DNA of 36,092 nucleotides from IMG/VR virus record IMGVR_UViG_3300010885_063454, positions 1-36,092 of that record; one strand, given 5' to 3'. This DNA is from a virus. Of the stretch, positions 9,355-19,558 are shown piece by piece. The stretch's first letter is position 1. Each line of letters starts with the position of its first letter. A program made the translations under genes and the position numbers. Under the pieces are notes generated by a model. It was given only the letters and a program-made list of their open reading frames with translations, did not search any database and was not told the origin of the DNA.

Positions 9355-11268
9355 ATGTTGATTAATTTTTTATCGGGTAATTTTCCAGCCGGTGACGCAA
9401 CCGACGGCCAATACCTATACAGGTCCCTCGGGTCTTTTTGGACCAAGATTTTCCATGACAGAAATGTGCTTAAAGGTTACACCCTAGGCATGGCGGAGGA
9501 GTTGATTCAATCTTACTATAAGCTTGAAGAAGCGGTGATGCAGTATTCCATCAAAACCATACCCCTGTACACTAGGGAAAAATGGAAACCTATAGTCATA
9601 AAAAAGTCTGAATTTAATAAAGCTCCTTTTAAATTTGAAACTGATGGTGTCGTATTCGGCATACAACCAGACACAGATAGCTATTATAACGGACAGGTTT
9701 TTCGTTTTGGTTTTCCTAAAGAAACAGGAAGCAACCATACCTACAGCTTCACACCAAAAGATAAGATAGCTAAATTTGGAGCCGTAGCGAATAGACTGAT
9801 AGATCCCTCAATTCTACTAATACCTGGCGGTGATGTGGTGCTTAAGCAAGGCACCCTATTTTTTAACACGGACCTTTTTAATAACGATTATATACCTAGA
9901 GCCAAGTTGATAGGAGAGCTGAACGAACCCTCCTTATACGTTGACGATAATGGCAATACACAGGAAGATGAATTCATTATTCTGTGGATGTATCACGCAG
10001 AAATAGATAACGATACACTATACGCTAATTTCGGTACTGTACTAGACATCTATTTACCAACAACCGAAAGCTACAAGCTTGTGCTGCAGGCTATATTTAA
10101 TCTAGCTGTCGAAGGTCCCACGATCACCGCATTACGTACAATTTTCTCAGCTTTCGCTAATGCTCCTGTAGTAATTGAATCAAGGGAAGTGGTGGAGGAT
10201 ATCTATAATGACGCTCACTATAACTACGTTATTACAGATAAAAACGTATACAAACTTGCACTGGACAGAAAAGTTAATCCAGTTATAGAGATCAATGCCG
10301 TGCTATACGCAGGCGACCCTATAACCCAGGACGTTAAGATCGTGGACTCGACCATTGACCATGCATGGTGGCATTCGGAAGTAGCCACAAATAAAGTGGC
10401 GTTTGCTTCGCATGTCTTCGCCGCCAACGTAAAAAGCCAATTATTCTTCGAGAACGCCCTACGTCAAGTATCATTGGACGTCACCACCACATACACAGAT
10501 GCAGGTCCTGTACTATCGCGCAAGCTCACCTTCCCTGTATTAGGTACCCCTGAAGACGTAGAGGCATTTCAGAAATACATAAATCAAGAAGACTACACGT
10601 CTACTGAAGGGAAATTGGTCAAAGGCAATAAGAGTACTCTTATAGAAAAAATGCAATTCAATAAGAATGTCACAGCCTCAACCACTATAAATCCTTTAGA
10701 TTACGTGTTCGGAAACTTGTTTAAAAACAATACACTATTACTGAAGCTTGATTTTTATTCTAACGACGAGCTGCAGCTTTTCTTCAGTTTGTTGCCGAAT
10801 GTTAGAGAGTACCTGCCTCCTCATGTCTATCTAATCATTTACCTTAAGCTCAACCTAGATTCAGAAGAGCTTCAGGACTTCAATAAAGGTCTAACCATCC
10901 CCGGTTTCGGAAATACAAAGTTTAGCTTTGACGGATCTGTAAGATTAACCGGAGCCCGTCCAGGAAATCCCAACACAGACACTGAGTACTATAAGGATTA
11001 TAAAAATAGGATATTCTGCATCGCTCAAGGACCCTACAGAAATCCCACACCACCCCACGAGTCTGGTGCCAATAACCAGCCGCTACACACATACGACAAT
11101 CTAGACGAGCTAGCTGTAGACAACTCTACAACCTCAAGCTCATCATCAGGCATCCGTTGCGGAACAATGCGCACAGAGATACCGGAGTATATAACCTTAC
11201 CAGGAGACACACAGCTTGTGAGACCCTCAACAAGAGAGATACCCGCCATCTTATTAATAGACTTTTAA
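9355..11268 (+). CDS. Large baseplate wedge or tail structural protein
   Basis: A 637-residue protein directly after the gpJ-like gene, in the slot occupied by gp7/gpI-type wedge proteins. The N-terminal 70 residues are helical ('FWTKIFHDRNVLKGY', 'MAEELIQSYYKLEEAV'). The remainder is beta-rich with many Tyr, Asn and Asp, and a Ser/Thr run near residues 592-600 precedes a Pro-containing C-terminal tail. No enzyme motif is seen. The role is inferred from size and gene order; I cannot assign a named family. Confidence 0.55.
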   Translation: MLINFLSGNFPAGDATDGQYLYRSLGSFWTKIFHDRNVLKGYTLGMAEELIQSYYKLEEAVMQYSIKTIPLYTREKWKPIVIKKSEFNKAPFKFETDGVVFGIQPDTDSYYNGQVFRFGFPKETGSNHTYSFTPKDKIAKFGAVANRLIDPSILLIPGGDVVLKQGTLFFNTDLFNNDYIPRAKLIGELNEPSLYVDDNGNTQEDEFIILWMYHAEIDNDTLYANFGTVLDIYLPTTESYKLVLQAIFNLAVEGPTITALRTIFSAFANAPVVIESREVVEDIYNDAHYNYVITDKNVYKLALDRKVNPVIEINAVLYAGDPITQDVKIVDSTIDHAWWHSEVATNKVAFASHVFAANVKSQLFFENALRQVSLDVTTTYTDAGPVLSRKLTFPVLGTPEDVEAFQKYINQEDYTSTEGKLVKGNKSTLIEKMQFNKNVTASTTINPLDYVFGNLFKNNTLLLKLDFYSNDELQLFFSLLPNVREYLPPHVYLIIYLKLNLDSEELQDFNKGLTIPGFGNTKFSFDGSVRLTGARPGNPNTDTEYYKDYKNRIFCIAQGPYRNPTPPHESGANNQPLHTYDNLDELAVDNSTTSSSSSGIRCGTMRTEIPEYITLPGDTQLVRPSTREIPAILLIDF

Positions 11269-11285
11269 GTCAAAAACAATATAAT
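11258..11285 (+). promoter_or_regulatory. Candidate promoter before the 11293 gene
   Basis: TATAAT lies at 11280-11285, with a 4/6 match to TTGACA (TAGACT, 11258-11263) 16 bp upstream. This 24-base gap is one of the few in the cluster. The predicted start of transcription falls at the ATG (11293), giving a near-leaderless message. A short inverted repeat (GACTT/AAGTC) sits in the spacer. Confidence 0.35.
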
Positions 11286-11292
11286 ATAAGCT

Positions 11293-11877
11293 ATGTCAAC
11301 TATTGAAACATTGAGTGCAGGTAACTCTTTAGCCGGATTCGTAAAAATCTGGAAAAATGATCCATGCACTGGAGAGTCTACCTTGCTTGTAGACAAACAG
11401 AATATGATTTTGAAGGGCGGAGCCAAGCTGATAGCTCAAGCCTTGGGAGGCAAGCCAGAAGCCAAGATATGGGGGATGTATATAGGTTATTACACCGGAG
11501 AAGGAGACTTCCAGAAAAAGACCATAGATATCGACTACTCTGTACCATTTCTGGGTTACGCTACACCTTTCGGTTATCTCAGAGAGCCTTTAACCTTCTC
11601 TCCAAACTATCTGTCATCTGTAGGTTATGAGGAGAATGAAAACACTGTACTGTTCTCCACAATGATCACCACAGCCACCAAGGCTGGAGGGCTGGCTTCC
11701 GCAGACTTTAACGAAACCAGCCAAATATACGAGGTTGCTTTGATATCTGTGCCGGACACGAATGTATTGGCTAGAGATGTAGTCTTCTCGAGAACAAATT
11801 TTAATCCTATTCAATACAACTCCAACTACAATTTCACTATAACCTGGGGAGTCAGGATTTTGGTACCTGAAGTATAA
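11293..11877 (+). CDS. Hypothetical virion structural protein
   Basis: A 194-residue beta-rich protein. A motif of small residues and a conserved-looking helix ('NMILKGGAKLIAQALGG', residues about 37-53) is followed by strands with many aromatic residues and a C-terminal strand ending 'TITWGVRILVPEV'. No known family is recognised. It separates the wedge genes from the fibre-like genes, so an adaptor or fibre-attachment role is plausible by position. It follows a candidate promoter and lies 3 bases before the next ATG. Confidence 0.6.
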   Translation: MSTIETLSAGNSLAGFVKIWKNDPCTGESTLLVDKQNMILKGGAKLIAQALGGKPEAKIWGMYIGYYTGEGDFQKKTIDIDYSVPFLGYATPFGYLREPLTFSPNYLSSVGYEENENTVLFSTMITTATKAGGLASADFNETSQIYEVALISVPDTNVLARDVVFSRTNFNPIQYNSNYNFTITWGVRILVPEV

Positions 11878-11880
11878 TAT

Positions 11881-14289
11881 ATGAGCTTAACACCCTGGCT
11901 GCCTATAGTGCGTAGAATAAAAGACGGTGAGTCTGTTGACCAAGCCACTGTAAATGTCCCGATTGATCAGCTCACACAAAGAGAACAACATCTCTATGAG
12001 AAGTTTCAAGAGCTTACAGGTAAATCGGTACTTATAAGTTTTGGTCAGCCATTACACCCTAGAGAATCATACACACCTGACGAGCTTAAGATTGTCTACT
12101 TCAAATCAGACGACCACGGCGACGGCTTGGCTCCTGCAGTGACAGGCTTTTCCTCAGACAAGTCGTCGTCGATGTTCAGTCCAAACAATTCAAATTATGT
12201 TTTCGGGTTAACCAAGACACTGTATTTAAAATCAAAAACAGCAGATATATACACGGAAGGTTTGTGTGAGTTTCCGTTCGATATGGATGACTCTGCCCTT
12301 GGGTTGATACAGAAAAGATCCGACGGTACAGTAGAACCTTTCGCCATAGGTCCTTACTATTTATCAGGTAAGACACCAGGCAAAATAACGAACGACCCTT
12401 CAGGCATTCCTGTTTACGTAGGCTACGCACTGAGTAAACGTAAATTTTTACTACACACCAGTGTAGATGAGTTTTCACAGTTTTTTATAAACTACAGATA
12501 TCACCTATTGGACCGAGTGGCAGGTATACCCAAATTAGATAACGACACCTGGAGTATAAGCACAAAAAACTATAGTAATGACCCATCGTATTCTATAGGT
12601 ACAGGTAATGTGGATGGCATAGCAGTGGCAAACGTGTCCACGAATTATGTAGGCTATCCAGCTACGACTGTCAGAGATCGTATAGAATCGGATACCTACA
12701 ACATTACAGTCACCTCCGGGACAACCCTAGGTACAGCGGCCTTTTCAGTAGCTTCAGACAGCGAAGCCTTCACCACCAAAACAAATGTCATGCTTATAGC
12801 AGGCAATATTCTTTTGGTAGATGTGTTTAATAACAATGCTGTTAAGTTAGATTTCACAGGGTCCACAGACTTTGTCGTCGGTACCGTGTGGACGTTAGAA
12901 GTCATAACGTTTGCAGGTAAACTCGGCTGGATACCCGCAGGTGAGTCAGGTGTAGCAAAACCTGAAGGAGCTGTGTTTTTCTATAACATACCGGCTCCTT
13001 CAATTATATCCGGAGACATAGGCTTGGACTATCACGAGATTTTGCATGCAGGTCAACCCAACGAGATAGTTCAGTACGAAAGAGCTGAAGCCACAGAGCT
13101 GGCTAAATATCTGCCACCAATACCTGCTAACTTTGTCCAGCTGTATGTCAACGGCACACTTGTACGCTACAACGACGCATTCGACACAGAAGGTTGGGTT
13201 TCCGTTAATGAATACGGTATATGGTGGCATACAGCAGCCGACGGAGAGCAGCCGTGGTCAGCGAACTATCCTCAGGATACAACAGCCGACCCGGTCAATT
13301 GGCGAGATAGCATCAAGGGAACGGTGGCTTCAACCAGGAAAAGAATCTTTATAAGCTTCTCTAAATTTAATCCTGCTCTAAGAACACAGCTTGTAAGTTC
13401 TATCAACCCCTTCAAACTAACCACAAACAGAGCAGATAATTTTATAAAGTTCTACAATCAGCAGGGGGATATTTATGAACCAGCCTCTACTGGAGATATT
13501 TTTGTCGATGTAGACCCGAAGTTCCATAGCCTAGGTTATGGAGCAGTCCCTTTAAATTATCCCGTACCCGAGCCGGCCCCCACCTACACAACGAATAGAG
13601 CTCTAGCAGATCTGCGCTACTCCAAGGCTGACGGCGAGTTCAAGGCTGTCATTACTCCTGTGGTGGCTAAGATACAAGGACATGGAGGCATAAAGGTAAC
13701 CGAGCAAGTTTCAGGTACAGGTATATGGGATATTTCTTACTTATCCCAAGGAGTCACTGGTCAGGTAGATTCCATAGAGCCTATCAACGCTAGGTTGGAG
13801 TTTAGAGAATTGACGTCGTATATTAAATTACCTCCTCCTTCCACAACACCATACGGGCTTATAGGAAAGATTGTAATCCCTCGAGGTTATATCATAAATC
13901 AGCCGCTAAATTTAGCCTTCCATGTATTTGGAGACACCCTGGTCGAGAATTCATCCACAAACAGGAATATCGCCTTCCAGTTCCAATATTCGGCAATATC
14001 GGCAATCAACGGACTTACCCCAACAATACACAACTCGATAGATACAGTTAAATACTATCCCGCAGTCAACCCTGTAGAGTTTTCCTTGTTCCCTTCAGGT
14101 TCAGCTTACTCAGCATACACCTCGGTAAGAATAAGCAACACCTACCTCAGTGTACCTGCAGACTTTATAAGCCAGGACACCGTAGTTAATTTTAAAATAC
14201 TTAGGGTGGCTACAGCAAACTCAAGTGATAGTTATACGGGCAATATAGGGTTGGTTGCCACATACTGGGAGATAGCGGCACCTGTGTAG
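11881..14289 (+). CDS. Large tail/fibre-type structural protein
   Basis: An 802-residue, beta-rich, Thr/Ser/Gly-rich protein. The N-terminus ('MSLTPWLPIVRRIKDG', then 'PIDQLTQREQHLYEK') looks like a baseplate-attachment segment with one helix, a layout common in large phage fibres and collar proteins. About residues 235-315 are Thr/Val-rich beta repeats. The final 190 residues, after 'RALADLRYSKADGEF', form a separate beta-domain. No peptidase, lyase or chaperone motif was identified. It is most likely a fibre or an outer baseplate plate contacting the cell surface. The exact role is unknown. Confidence 0.55.
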   Translation: MSLTPWLPIVRRIKDGESVDQATVNVPIDQLTQREQHLYEKFQELTGKSVLISFGQPLHPRESYTPDELKIVYFKSDDHGDGLAPAVTGFSSDKSSSMFSPNNSNYVFGLTKTLYLKSKTADIYTEGLCEFPFDMDDSALGLIQKRSDGTVEPFAIGPYYLSGKTPGKITNDPSGIPVYVGYALSKRKFLLHTSVDEFSQFFINYRYHLLDRVAGIPKLDNDTWSISTKNYSNDPSYSIGTGNVDGIAVANVSTNYVGYPATTVRDRIESDTYNITVTSGTTLGTAAFSVASDSEAFTTKTNVMLIAGNILLVDVFNNNAVKLDFTGSTDFVVGTVWTLEVITFAGKLGWIPAGESGVAKPEGAVFFYNIPAPSIISGDIGLDYHEILHAGQPNEIVQYERAEATELAKYLPPIPANFVQLYVNGTLVRYNDAFDTEGWVSVNEYGIWWHTAADGEQPWSANYPQDTTADPVNWRDSIKGTVASTRKRIFISFSKFNPALRTQLVSSINPFKLTTNRADNFIKFYNQQGDIYEPASTGDIFVDVDPKFHSLGYGAVPLNYPVPEPAPTYTTNRALADLRYSKADGEFKAVITPVVAKIQGHGGIKVTEQVSGTGIWDISYLSQGVTGQVDSIEPINARLEFRELTSYIKLPPPSTTPYGLIGKIVIPRGYIINQPLNLAFHVFGDTLVENSSTNRNIAFQFQYSAISAINGLTPTIHNSIDTVKYYPAVNPVEFSLFPSGSAYSAYTSVRISNTYLSVPADFISQDTVVNFKILRVATANSSDSYTGNIGLVATYWEIAAPV

Positions 14290-14304
14290 TAAGTAACCAA
14301 CTGT

Positions 14305-15192
14305 ATGCCCTGGATCGACAGCTTAGATTGGTCATCTATAAACGCTCTGAGGAGGTATCCTCTAAGAGAGGGTACTAGTCTATTAAGTACAGACGGCAAC
14401 TTCAGTATACCTGATACCTTGATAGTAGATTTCACATTATGCGCCACTAGCGATGTGACAGCCAGGTTCAATATATCAAAGATATTTAATAAGATAGACG
14501 CACTGACGTTGGAGTTTAGCGATAACTTGGGTGTAGTGGTGGGTACAGTAGATGTCGATGGAGTTACACACGCGCAAGATAAAGATTATTATCTTACCAT
14601 CACCAACAGCTACGTCGGAGCCAACGGCAAAATAACTATAGGCAGCTTAGATGACTTGAGATATCAACCCGCAGGAGTATTCATGTTTGATTTCTCCAGT
14701 ACAGAGTTTGAACCTAGAACAGTCGTCCCAGGCCTACACGGCATAGACAGAATTCAATTCATCGACGAGGTTAACGGTATAAATAGTCTTAGCGGTAATG
14801 TAGTACTATCCTCCAGAAGCAATCTGTTATTCACATACCGAGACAGTGAGGTTATCTGGGACGCTGGAGATAACCTAGGCTTAAACAAGGATTGCGCTAT
14901 AACAAACTGCGTAAAAAGCATAAATGGCGTTGTACCGAATCCCTCCACAGGGGACATAGGACTTCTAGGTATAAACTGTATCACTGTATACAGCCCGCAG
15001 GCATATACACTTAATTTTGAGGACACCTGCTGTACACCATGCTCTGGATGTAACGATCTAGAAGAGCTCACCACAAGGCTTACATCGCTAGAGAATAAGT
15101 TCTTAACCCTTAAAGACGACTACAATGGGGTAAACGCACAATTAACCACATATCTGGCTACAATAAACTCTAATTGCGCCTGTCCTGCTTAA
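14305..15192 (+). CDS. 'W..N.L..YP' family tail protein 1
   Basis: A 295-residue protein, the first of five neighbours that share an N-terminal pattern: W (Leu in one copy), a few residues, N-A-L-R-R-Y-P-L, then 'IPDTLIVDF'. A second shared motif, 'VKSINGVVPNPSTGDIGL', occurs near residue 209. After it comes a Cys cluster ('CCTPCSGC', near residue 243) and a heptad-like helical C-terminus ('LEELTTRLTSLENKF') suggesting a trimeric coiled coil. This is a fibre-like architecture: attachment domain, beta-domain, trimeriser. The Cys cluster could bind a metal or form cross-links. The function is not otherwise identifiable. Confidence 0.6.
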   Translation: MPWIDSLDWSSINALRRYPLREGTSLLSTDGNFSIPDTLIVDFTLCATSDVTARFNISKIFNKIDALTLEFSDNLGVVVGTVDVDGVTHAQDKDYYLTITNSYVGANGKITIGSLDDLRYQPAGVFMFDFSSTEFEPRTVVPGLHGIDRIQFIDEVNGINSLSGNVVLSSRSNLLFTYRDSEVIWDAGDNLGLNKDCAITNCVKSINGVVPNPSTGDIGLLGINCITVYSPQAYTLNFEDTCCTPCSGCNDLEELTTRLTSLENKFLTLKDDYNGVNAQLTTYLATINSNCACPA

Positions 15193-15210
15193 TTGCTAGA
15201 ATACAGTGAT

Positions 15211-18200
15211 ATGGCATCTCTGGAGTATCTGACAGACAATAGCTTGACAGCCTATCCGTTTAAAACACGGAAAGCTGTCTATAGCTTTTCTGCCAATCCA
15301 ATACAAGATGATTGGTTTTATGATATACTGTTTGCATCATTTGCTGTGCACATAAGAAGCGTTTATTTAAGTTCTGTAGAGAAGTCACCATGGGGGGACT
15401 TAAAATTAGTGTTCAGTAACGCTGAGACAGCAGAAGCACTCAATGAAATCAATGTTTCCTCTACAGATCTCGTAAACCATCTAGGGAATAAAGAAGTTAG
15501 TTTTTTTGGCTATAGCTGTACAGACTTTGCAGTTAAGATCCTTTTTGGTCCCGGTCTGTTAGAAGCCCCTGAGTTTAATCAAACCTACACAGTTATTGAA
15601 TCTGAATTGGCGTCCTCTGCAGTAATACTTCCTCCTCCACGGGTACAGAAAATAACCTTCGCTTCTTACCTACCAAGCTACACGGTAGTTAAAGAATATA
15701 GCTACCCTGAGGTACCTACAGTTCGACCCAGTCATAACACAGCCTTTGTACTAGAGTCACTTAATGCAGGGGGTTTGTTTGTGGATAGTGGACTGGGTGA
15801 TGGACTCTACGATAATTGTCCTACACCAGGAGCGATCACCGATGTATACACCCTCAGTACAGTCGCACCAAACGACATAGGAGCCATATTCCTGACCGCC
15901 TCGAGTTGCTATAGCGTAAACACACTGAGCGAGAATGACACAATACTGCTAGGTAGTGACGATCCTGCAGGCTATTTATACAAATACCATTACTTCAATA
16001 CGAACAGAGAAGACGTCCCGGTATTTGATGCTGTGGTACCCGACCACTCGTTATTTATTCAGAACTACTGTAAGCCTAAGTGTCCTCCTGAAAATTTAAA
16101 TGCTTTTGCTTATTACCTGAACCGTATTACTGACGGAGTTGCTGAGCTGGATAAGATAGTTTCCGGCAACACAGAGATACGAGGAAGAGGCTCACCAAGA
16201 GACAGCGATCCTACACTTTTTGATTGTTATAACTTTTGTGTGAGTGTACATAACGGCGAGGTTGATCCGTTTGATAGATGCAGCGACCCTGCAGACGAAG
16301 GTTCATACATACAGTGTGGGACACAATTCGATGGATACTTCCATGAAGGCAGAACGCTACGTATACACTATAGTGCTCTAGTTGTACGAGACTACACCAT
16401 ACTAGAAGTCGTTAGCGGTGAAACCGTAAGGCTAAATATACCTCCTACGATTACCGGAGCAGACCTATGGTTCAAGGTTTTTGATAACGGGGTCATCAGC
16501 AACATGAACTGCGCAGCCAGCTACTATAACGCAATAGCGGCCACGTATACAAAACCGTATTTTAAAGTAAAGTACACCACTTCAGAAGCCTTCAATACCG
16601 AAGGTAACTATGTTACGTATGCATCTGTGGTAGTAGCTGTATTCAATCCATCACCGGAAAGAACAACGATACGTGTAGACTTTAACGCAGTGAACCTAAC
16701 AAGGGAAGGTAGCTTTAAAATACGCACAGAAAAGGACGTTAATATAGTAAGCATCCCAGCCGTAACTTTAGAGTGTAGACAATACGCCTTCATTGAAGGT
16801 GTCTATTTCATAGCCTGCGGGCTCGCAGGAGCTCAACTGACAGCCACCGTATTTTTGGTTGATGGTACGACGGAGACTATTATAGGCCAACCGTATGTTA
16901 TTCAAAACATCAGCGGGGTCCCTTGTCCAGGAACGTTAGCTGGAAGCGCCAGCTTATTCAGAACCACCGAAAGTACAATAGCTTCCTTTCAAGCAGGCAT
17001 ACCTTTATCTGCAGCAGTTACTTCAGCTTCACTATACGGCGACATACCCTTTTGGCTGGTGTTCAGAGCAGATTACACGGTATCCGTAGCCTACATGACT
17101 TCTCGTGCCGGTGTGCCTCCTGGATCTATAAGCAAGCGTAGCACTATGTACATCAAGAGTTACGGAGGCATAGATGGAGCCATTTCCAAAGTATCTCTAG
17201 ACTACGTAGCATATCCAAGGATAACCTCACCTCTAGCACCAGGGTTCACAGCCCTTACACCTCTAGCTATGATTAGAGGTGTACTGTACACAGAGAGCCT
17301 GCCAATTATTCGCATAATTGCCACAAACATGACACTGGTCTCGGGGGACTTCCCTGAAGACCCTGGTAATTTTAAATATAGCATCACTAGGTTAGGGTTA
17401 GACCCTGCATTGCCGGAAGGACTTATCTTGAATGAAGCCACAGGCGTGTTGTATGGGCAAATACCCACCAACTCTACAGACGACTACATCCAGCTATCTA
17501 TCACAGCCCAAAACTCAGCAGGAGGAGCAGTCAATCCTCAGGAAATATTTGTTGTCGTGGTAACACACAACGCTCCAGAAGTGTCCATAGTATCACCACC
17601 TCAAAATAATTTATTTTCGGTGAGTAATCTAGACATCTTCAACTCCTCGTCTCCTCTATTTTTAGTAGAGGCAACCAATCCCCCGATACGTGGTTACTCT
17701 CTGCTGGGAGATTTGCCTGCAGGGTTACATTTCAATCAAGCCTCAGGTATAATAACAGGCAGAATAACAGAAACCACTTCAGGCCAAGCCTATCACCTCG
17801 GACTTTCGGCCATTAACGCTTACGGAGAGTCGTCGTCGGTATATTTCACAATAGACTATATTGCGTACCAGCAGCCTAGTATTTTATATCCAGCAAACGC
17901 TAGTATGGTTTATGGTCTCTCGGACGCCACCACAACGTTAAGCGCTCCGCTATTTACCATAACCGCCCTGCAGGGGTTTGGAGGCACAGACAACTACGCA
18001 GACGGCCTCACCGACACCACAAGAAATAAATACACAGCTTCCGGTTTACCTGCAGGGCTGGTTGTTGCTTTGTATACAGGCAAAGTGTATGGAAAACTTC
18101 GGGGAGATCCAGGAGACTGGTACAATCAGTACGCTGTACGTATTTATGCCACCAACCCAGCAGGACGACAAACATCTGATATTACATTAGTGAGGAGTGT

Positions 18201-19530
18201 CTCGGTTACCCCGTCAATCAATAATGTAGCCTCAGGCCGTGTACTGGATGTAATTAAGAATAGGCTATACACAGCGAACGCCTCATTGCTAAAAATAGGG
18301 GCAACCAACAGTCCTTTGAATTTTTACGCTTCAGGGTTACCTGCAGGACTTACTTGCTTAACCTCTGGAGAAATAATAGGAGTCATACCCTCCTCGGCTG
18401 CTTCAGCAGACTACACTGTAGCGCTTACAGCCAGTAATAACATAGGCACATCCGACCCTTTAAACTGCATTGTACGTTCACCTGTAAGTATACTGTCACC
18501 TTATATGGGTCAATCTTTCAATGTATCCATGACAGAAGAGCAGCCTGTTTTCACTATAGATATTTGCGACCTCCCGGCAGAAGAGCTTTTGACAATAACC
18601 ACGTCAACACTGCCTGCAGGATTAACTCTTACAGGAAACACTATTTCAGGTAAGATAAACACACCAGGCACCTATAGTATAGAGGTAGCCGCAAGTACAG
18701 TAAATCATGGGTTCGACAAAGTCTCAGTTATACTAGCGACTGCTGCTGTTACATACAGCATTACGGGAACCGTAACAAACGCCACCACAGAGGCTCCCAT
18801 AGCCAGTGCACTTGTCTCAACCCTAGGGAAAAGCTACACAACAATGACCGACTCCTTTGGGGTATACACATTAACAGGTCTTTCAACCACCGGTTCATAC
18901 GATGTTTCAATACAAAAGACCAACTACCAGTTTTCCCCTGCCCTTAAATATGTGAACGTTACAGCGGGAGAGGTTTACGTAGCCGACTTCACAGGCACAG
19001 GTCCTTATATCTCACTTTCTGGCAAAATCCGGTCAGCTGAAGGACAACCCCTTCCAAGTGTGCTTGTAAGTACAAGTACAACCACAGCTACAACAAACGC
19101 TAATGGCGAATACAGCCTACTAACCTTACCTAACAGTAGCCTCACGATAACTCCAACAGCACCAGGCTACGGGTTCTCCCCACCCAGTCTTACAGTGGCA
19201 GTAGGGGAAATCCAAATCGTAGAAATAAACTTTACGAGTTTTCCAGCAACAGCCCCCGGCCTACCAGGAATAGTGGAAGTCATACCAGCATCAGAGGCAC
19301 TTATTGTCAGTTACGAGCCTCCTGCAGATAATGGCGGTGCAACAATATCCTCCTATCAATATAACCTCGACGGCACGGGTGCTTGGCTGTCAGGTTTGAT
19401 AAACTTTGAAACGCAGTATATAACAATACCCGATTTAATATCTGGAGTATCTTATAGTGTACGTATCCGTGCTGTTAATTCTGCAGGCGCAGGAGAACAA
19501 TCAATAGCTGTAACAGCCATACCGCTGTGA
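15211..19530 (+). CDS. Giant multi-domain adhesin-like tail protein (Ig, regulatory-like and FN3 modules)
   Basis: The product is 1439 residues from ATG 15211 (an in-frame TTG at 15193 gives 6 more residues but lies against the previous stop). The N-terminus has the local family pattern ('NSLTAYPF'). From about residue 700 it carries tandem putative-Ig modules with the repeated core 'LPAGL...G...G': near 734 (LPEGL), 835, 948, 1042 and 1134. Two carboxypeptidase-regulatory-like beta-sandwiches follow at about 1181-1266 and 1267-1345, each with a 'G.Y.L' core. A fibronectin type III domain ends the protein (about 1349-1439). Such chains bind glycans or proteins on the host surface and are common in phage fibres. 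It is the longest gene in the window and probably a receptor-binding or surface-docking fibre. Confidence 0.7.
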   Translation: MASLEYLTDNSLTAYPFKTRKAVYSFSANPIQDDWFYDILFASFAVHIRSVYLSSVEKSPWGDLKLVFSNAETAEALNEINVSSTDLVNHLGNKEVSFFGYSCTDFAVKILFGPGLLEAPEFNQTYTVIESELASSAVILPPPRVQKITFASYLPSYTVVKEYSYPEVPTVRPSHNTAFVLESLNAGGLFVDSGLGDGLYDNCPTPGAITDVYTLSTVAPNDIGAIFLTASSCYSVNTLSENDTILLGSDDPAGYLYKYHYFNTNREDVPVFDAVVPDHSLFIQNYCKPKCPPENLNAFAYYLNRITDGVAELDKIVSGNTEIRGRGSPRDSDPTLFDCYNFCVSVHNGEVDPFDRCSDPADEGSYIQCGTQFDGYFHEGRTLRIHYSALVVRDYTILEVVSGETVRLNIPPTITGADLWFKVFDNGVISNMNCAASYYNAIAATYTKPYFKVKYTTSEAFNTEGNYVTYASVVVAVFNPSPERTTIRVDFNAVNLTREGSFKIRTEKDVNIVSIPAVTLECRQYAFIEGVYFIACGLAGAQLTATVFLVDGTTETIIGQPYVIQNISGVPCPGTLAGSASLFRTTESTIASFQAGIPLSAAVTSASLYGDIPFWLVFRADYTVSVAYMTSRAGVPPGSISKRSTMYIKSYGGIDGAISKVSLDYVAYPRITSPLAPGFTALTPLAMIRGVLYTESLPIIRIIATNMTLVSGDFPEDPGNFKYSITRLGLDPALPEGLILNEATGVLYGQIPTNSTDDYIQLSITAQNSAGGAVNPQEIFVVVVTHNAPEVSIVSPPQNNLFSVSNLDIFNSSSPLFLVEATNPPIRGYSLLGDLPAGLHFNQASGIITGRITETTSGQAYHLGLSAINAYGESSSVYFTIDYIAYQQPSILYPANASMVYGLSDATTTLSAPLFTITALQGFGGTDNYADGLTDTTRNKYTASGLPAGLVVALYTGKVYGKLRGDPGDWYNQYAVRIYATNPAGRQTSDITLVRSVSVTPSINNVASGRVLDVIKNRLYTANASLLKIGATNSPLNFYASGLPAGLTCLTSGEIIGVIPSSAASADYTVALTASNNIGTSDPLNCIVRSPVSILSPYMGQSFNVSMTEEQPVFTIDICDLPAEELLTITTSTLPAGLTLTGNTISGKINTPGTYSIEVAASTVNHGFDKVSVILATAAVTYSITGTVTNATTEAPIASALVSTLGKSYTTMTDSFGVYTLTGLSTTGSYDVSIQKTNYQFSPALKYVNVTAGEVYVADFTGTGPYISLSGKIRSAEGQPLPSVLVSTSTTTATTNANGEYSLLTLPNSSLTITPTAPGYGFSPPSLTVAVGEIQIVEINFTSFPATAPGLPGIVEVIPASEALIVSYEPPADNGGATISSYQYNLDGTGAWLSGLINFETQYITIPDLISGVSYSVRIRAVNSAGAGEQSIAVTAIPL

Positions 19531-19558
19531 TGGTGTATAGATCGAACAAACCGTAGTT

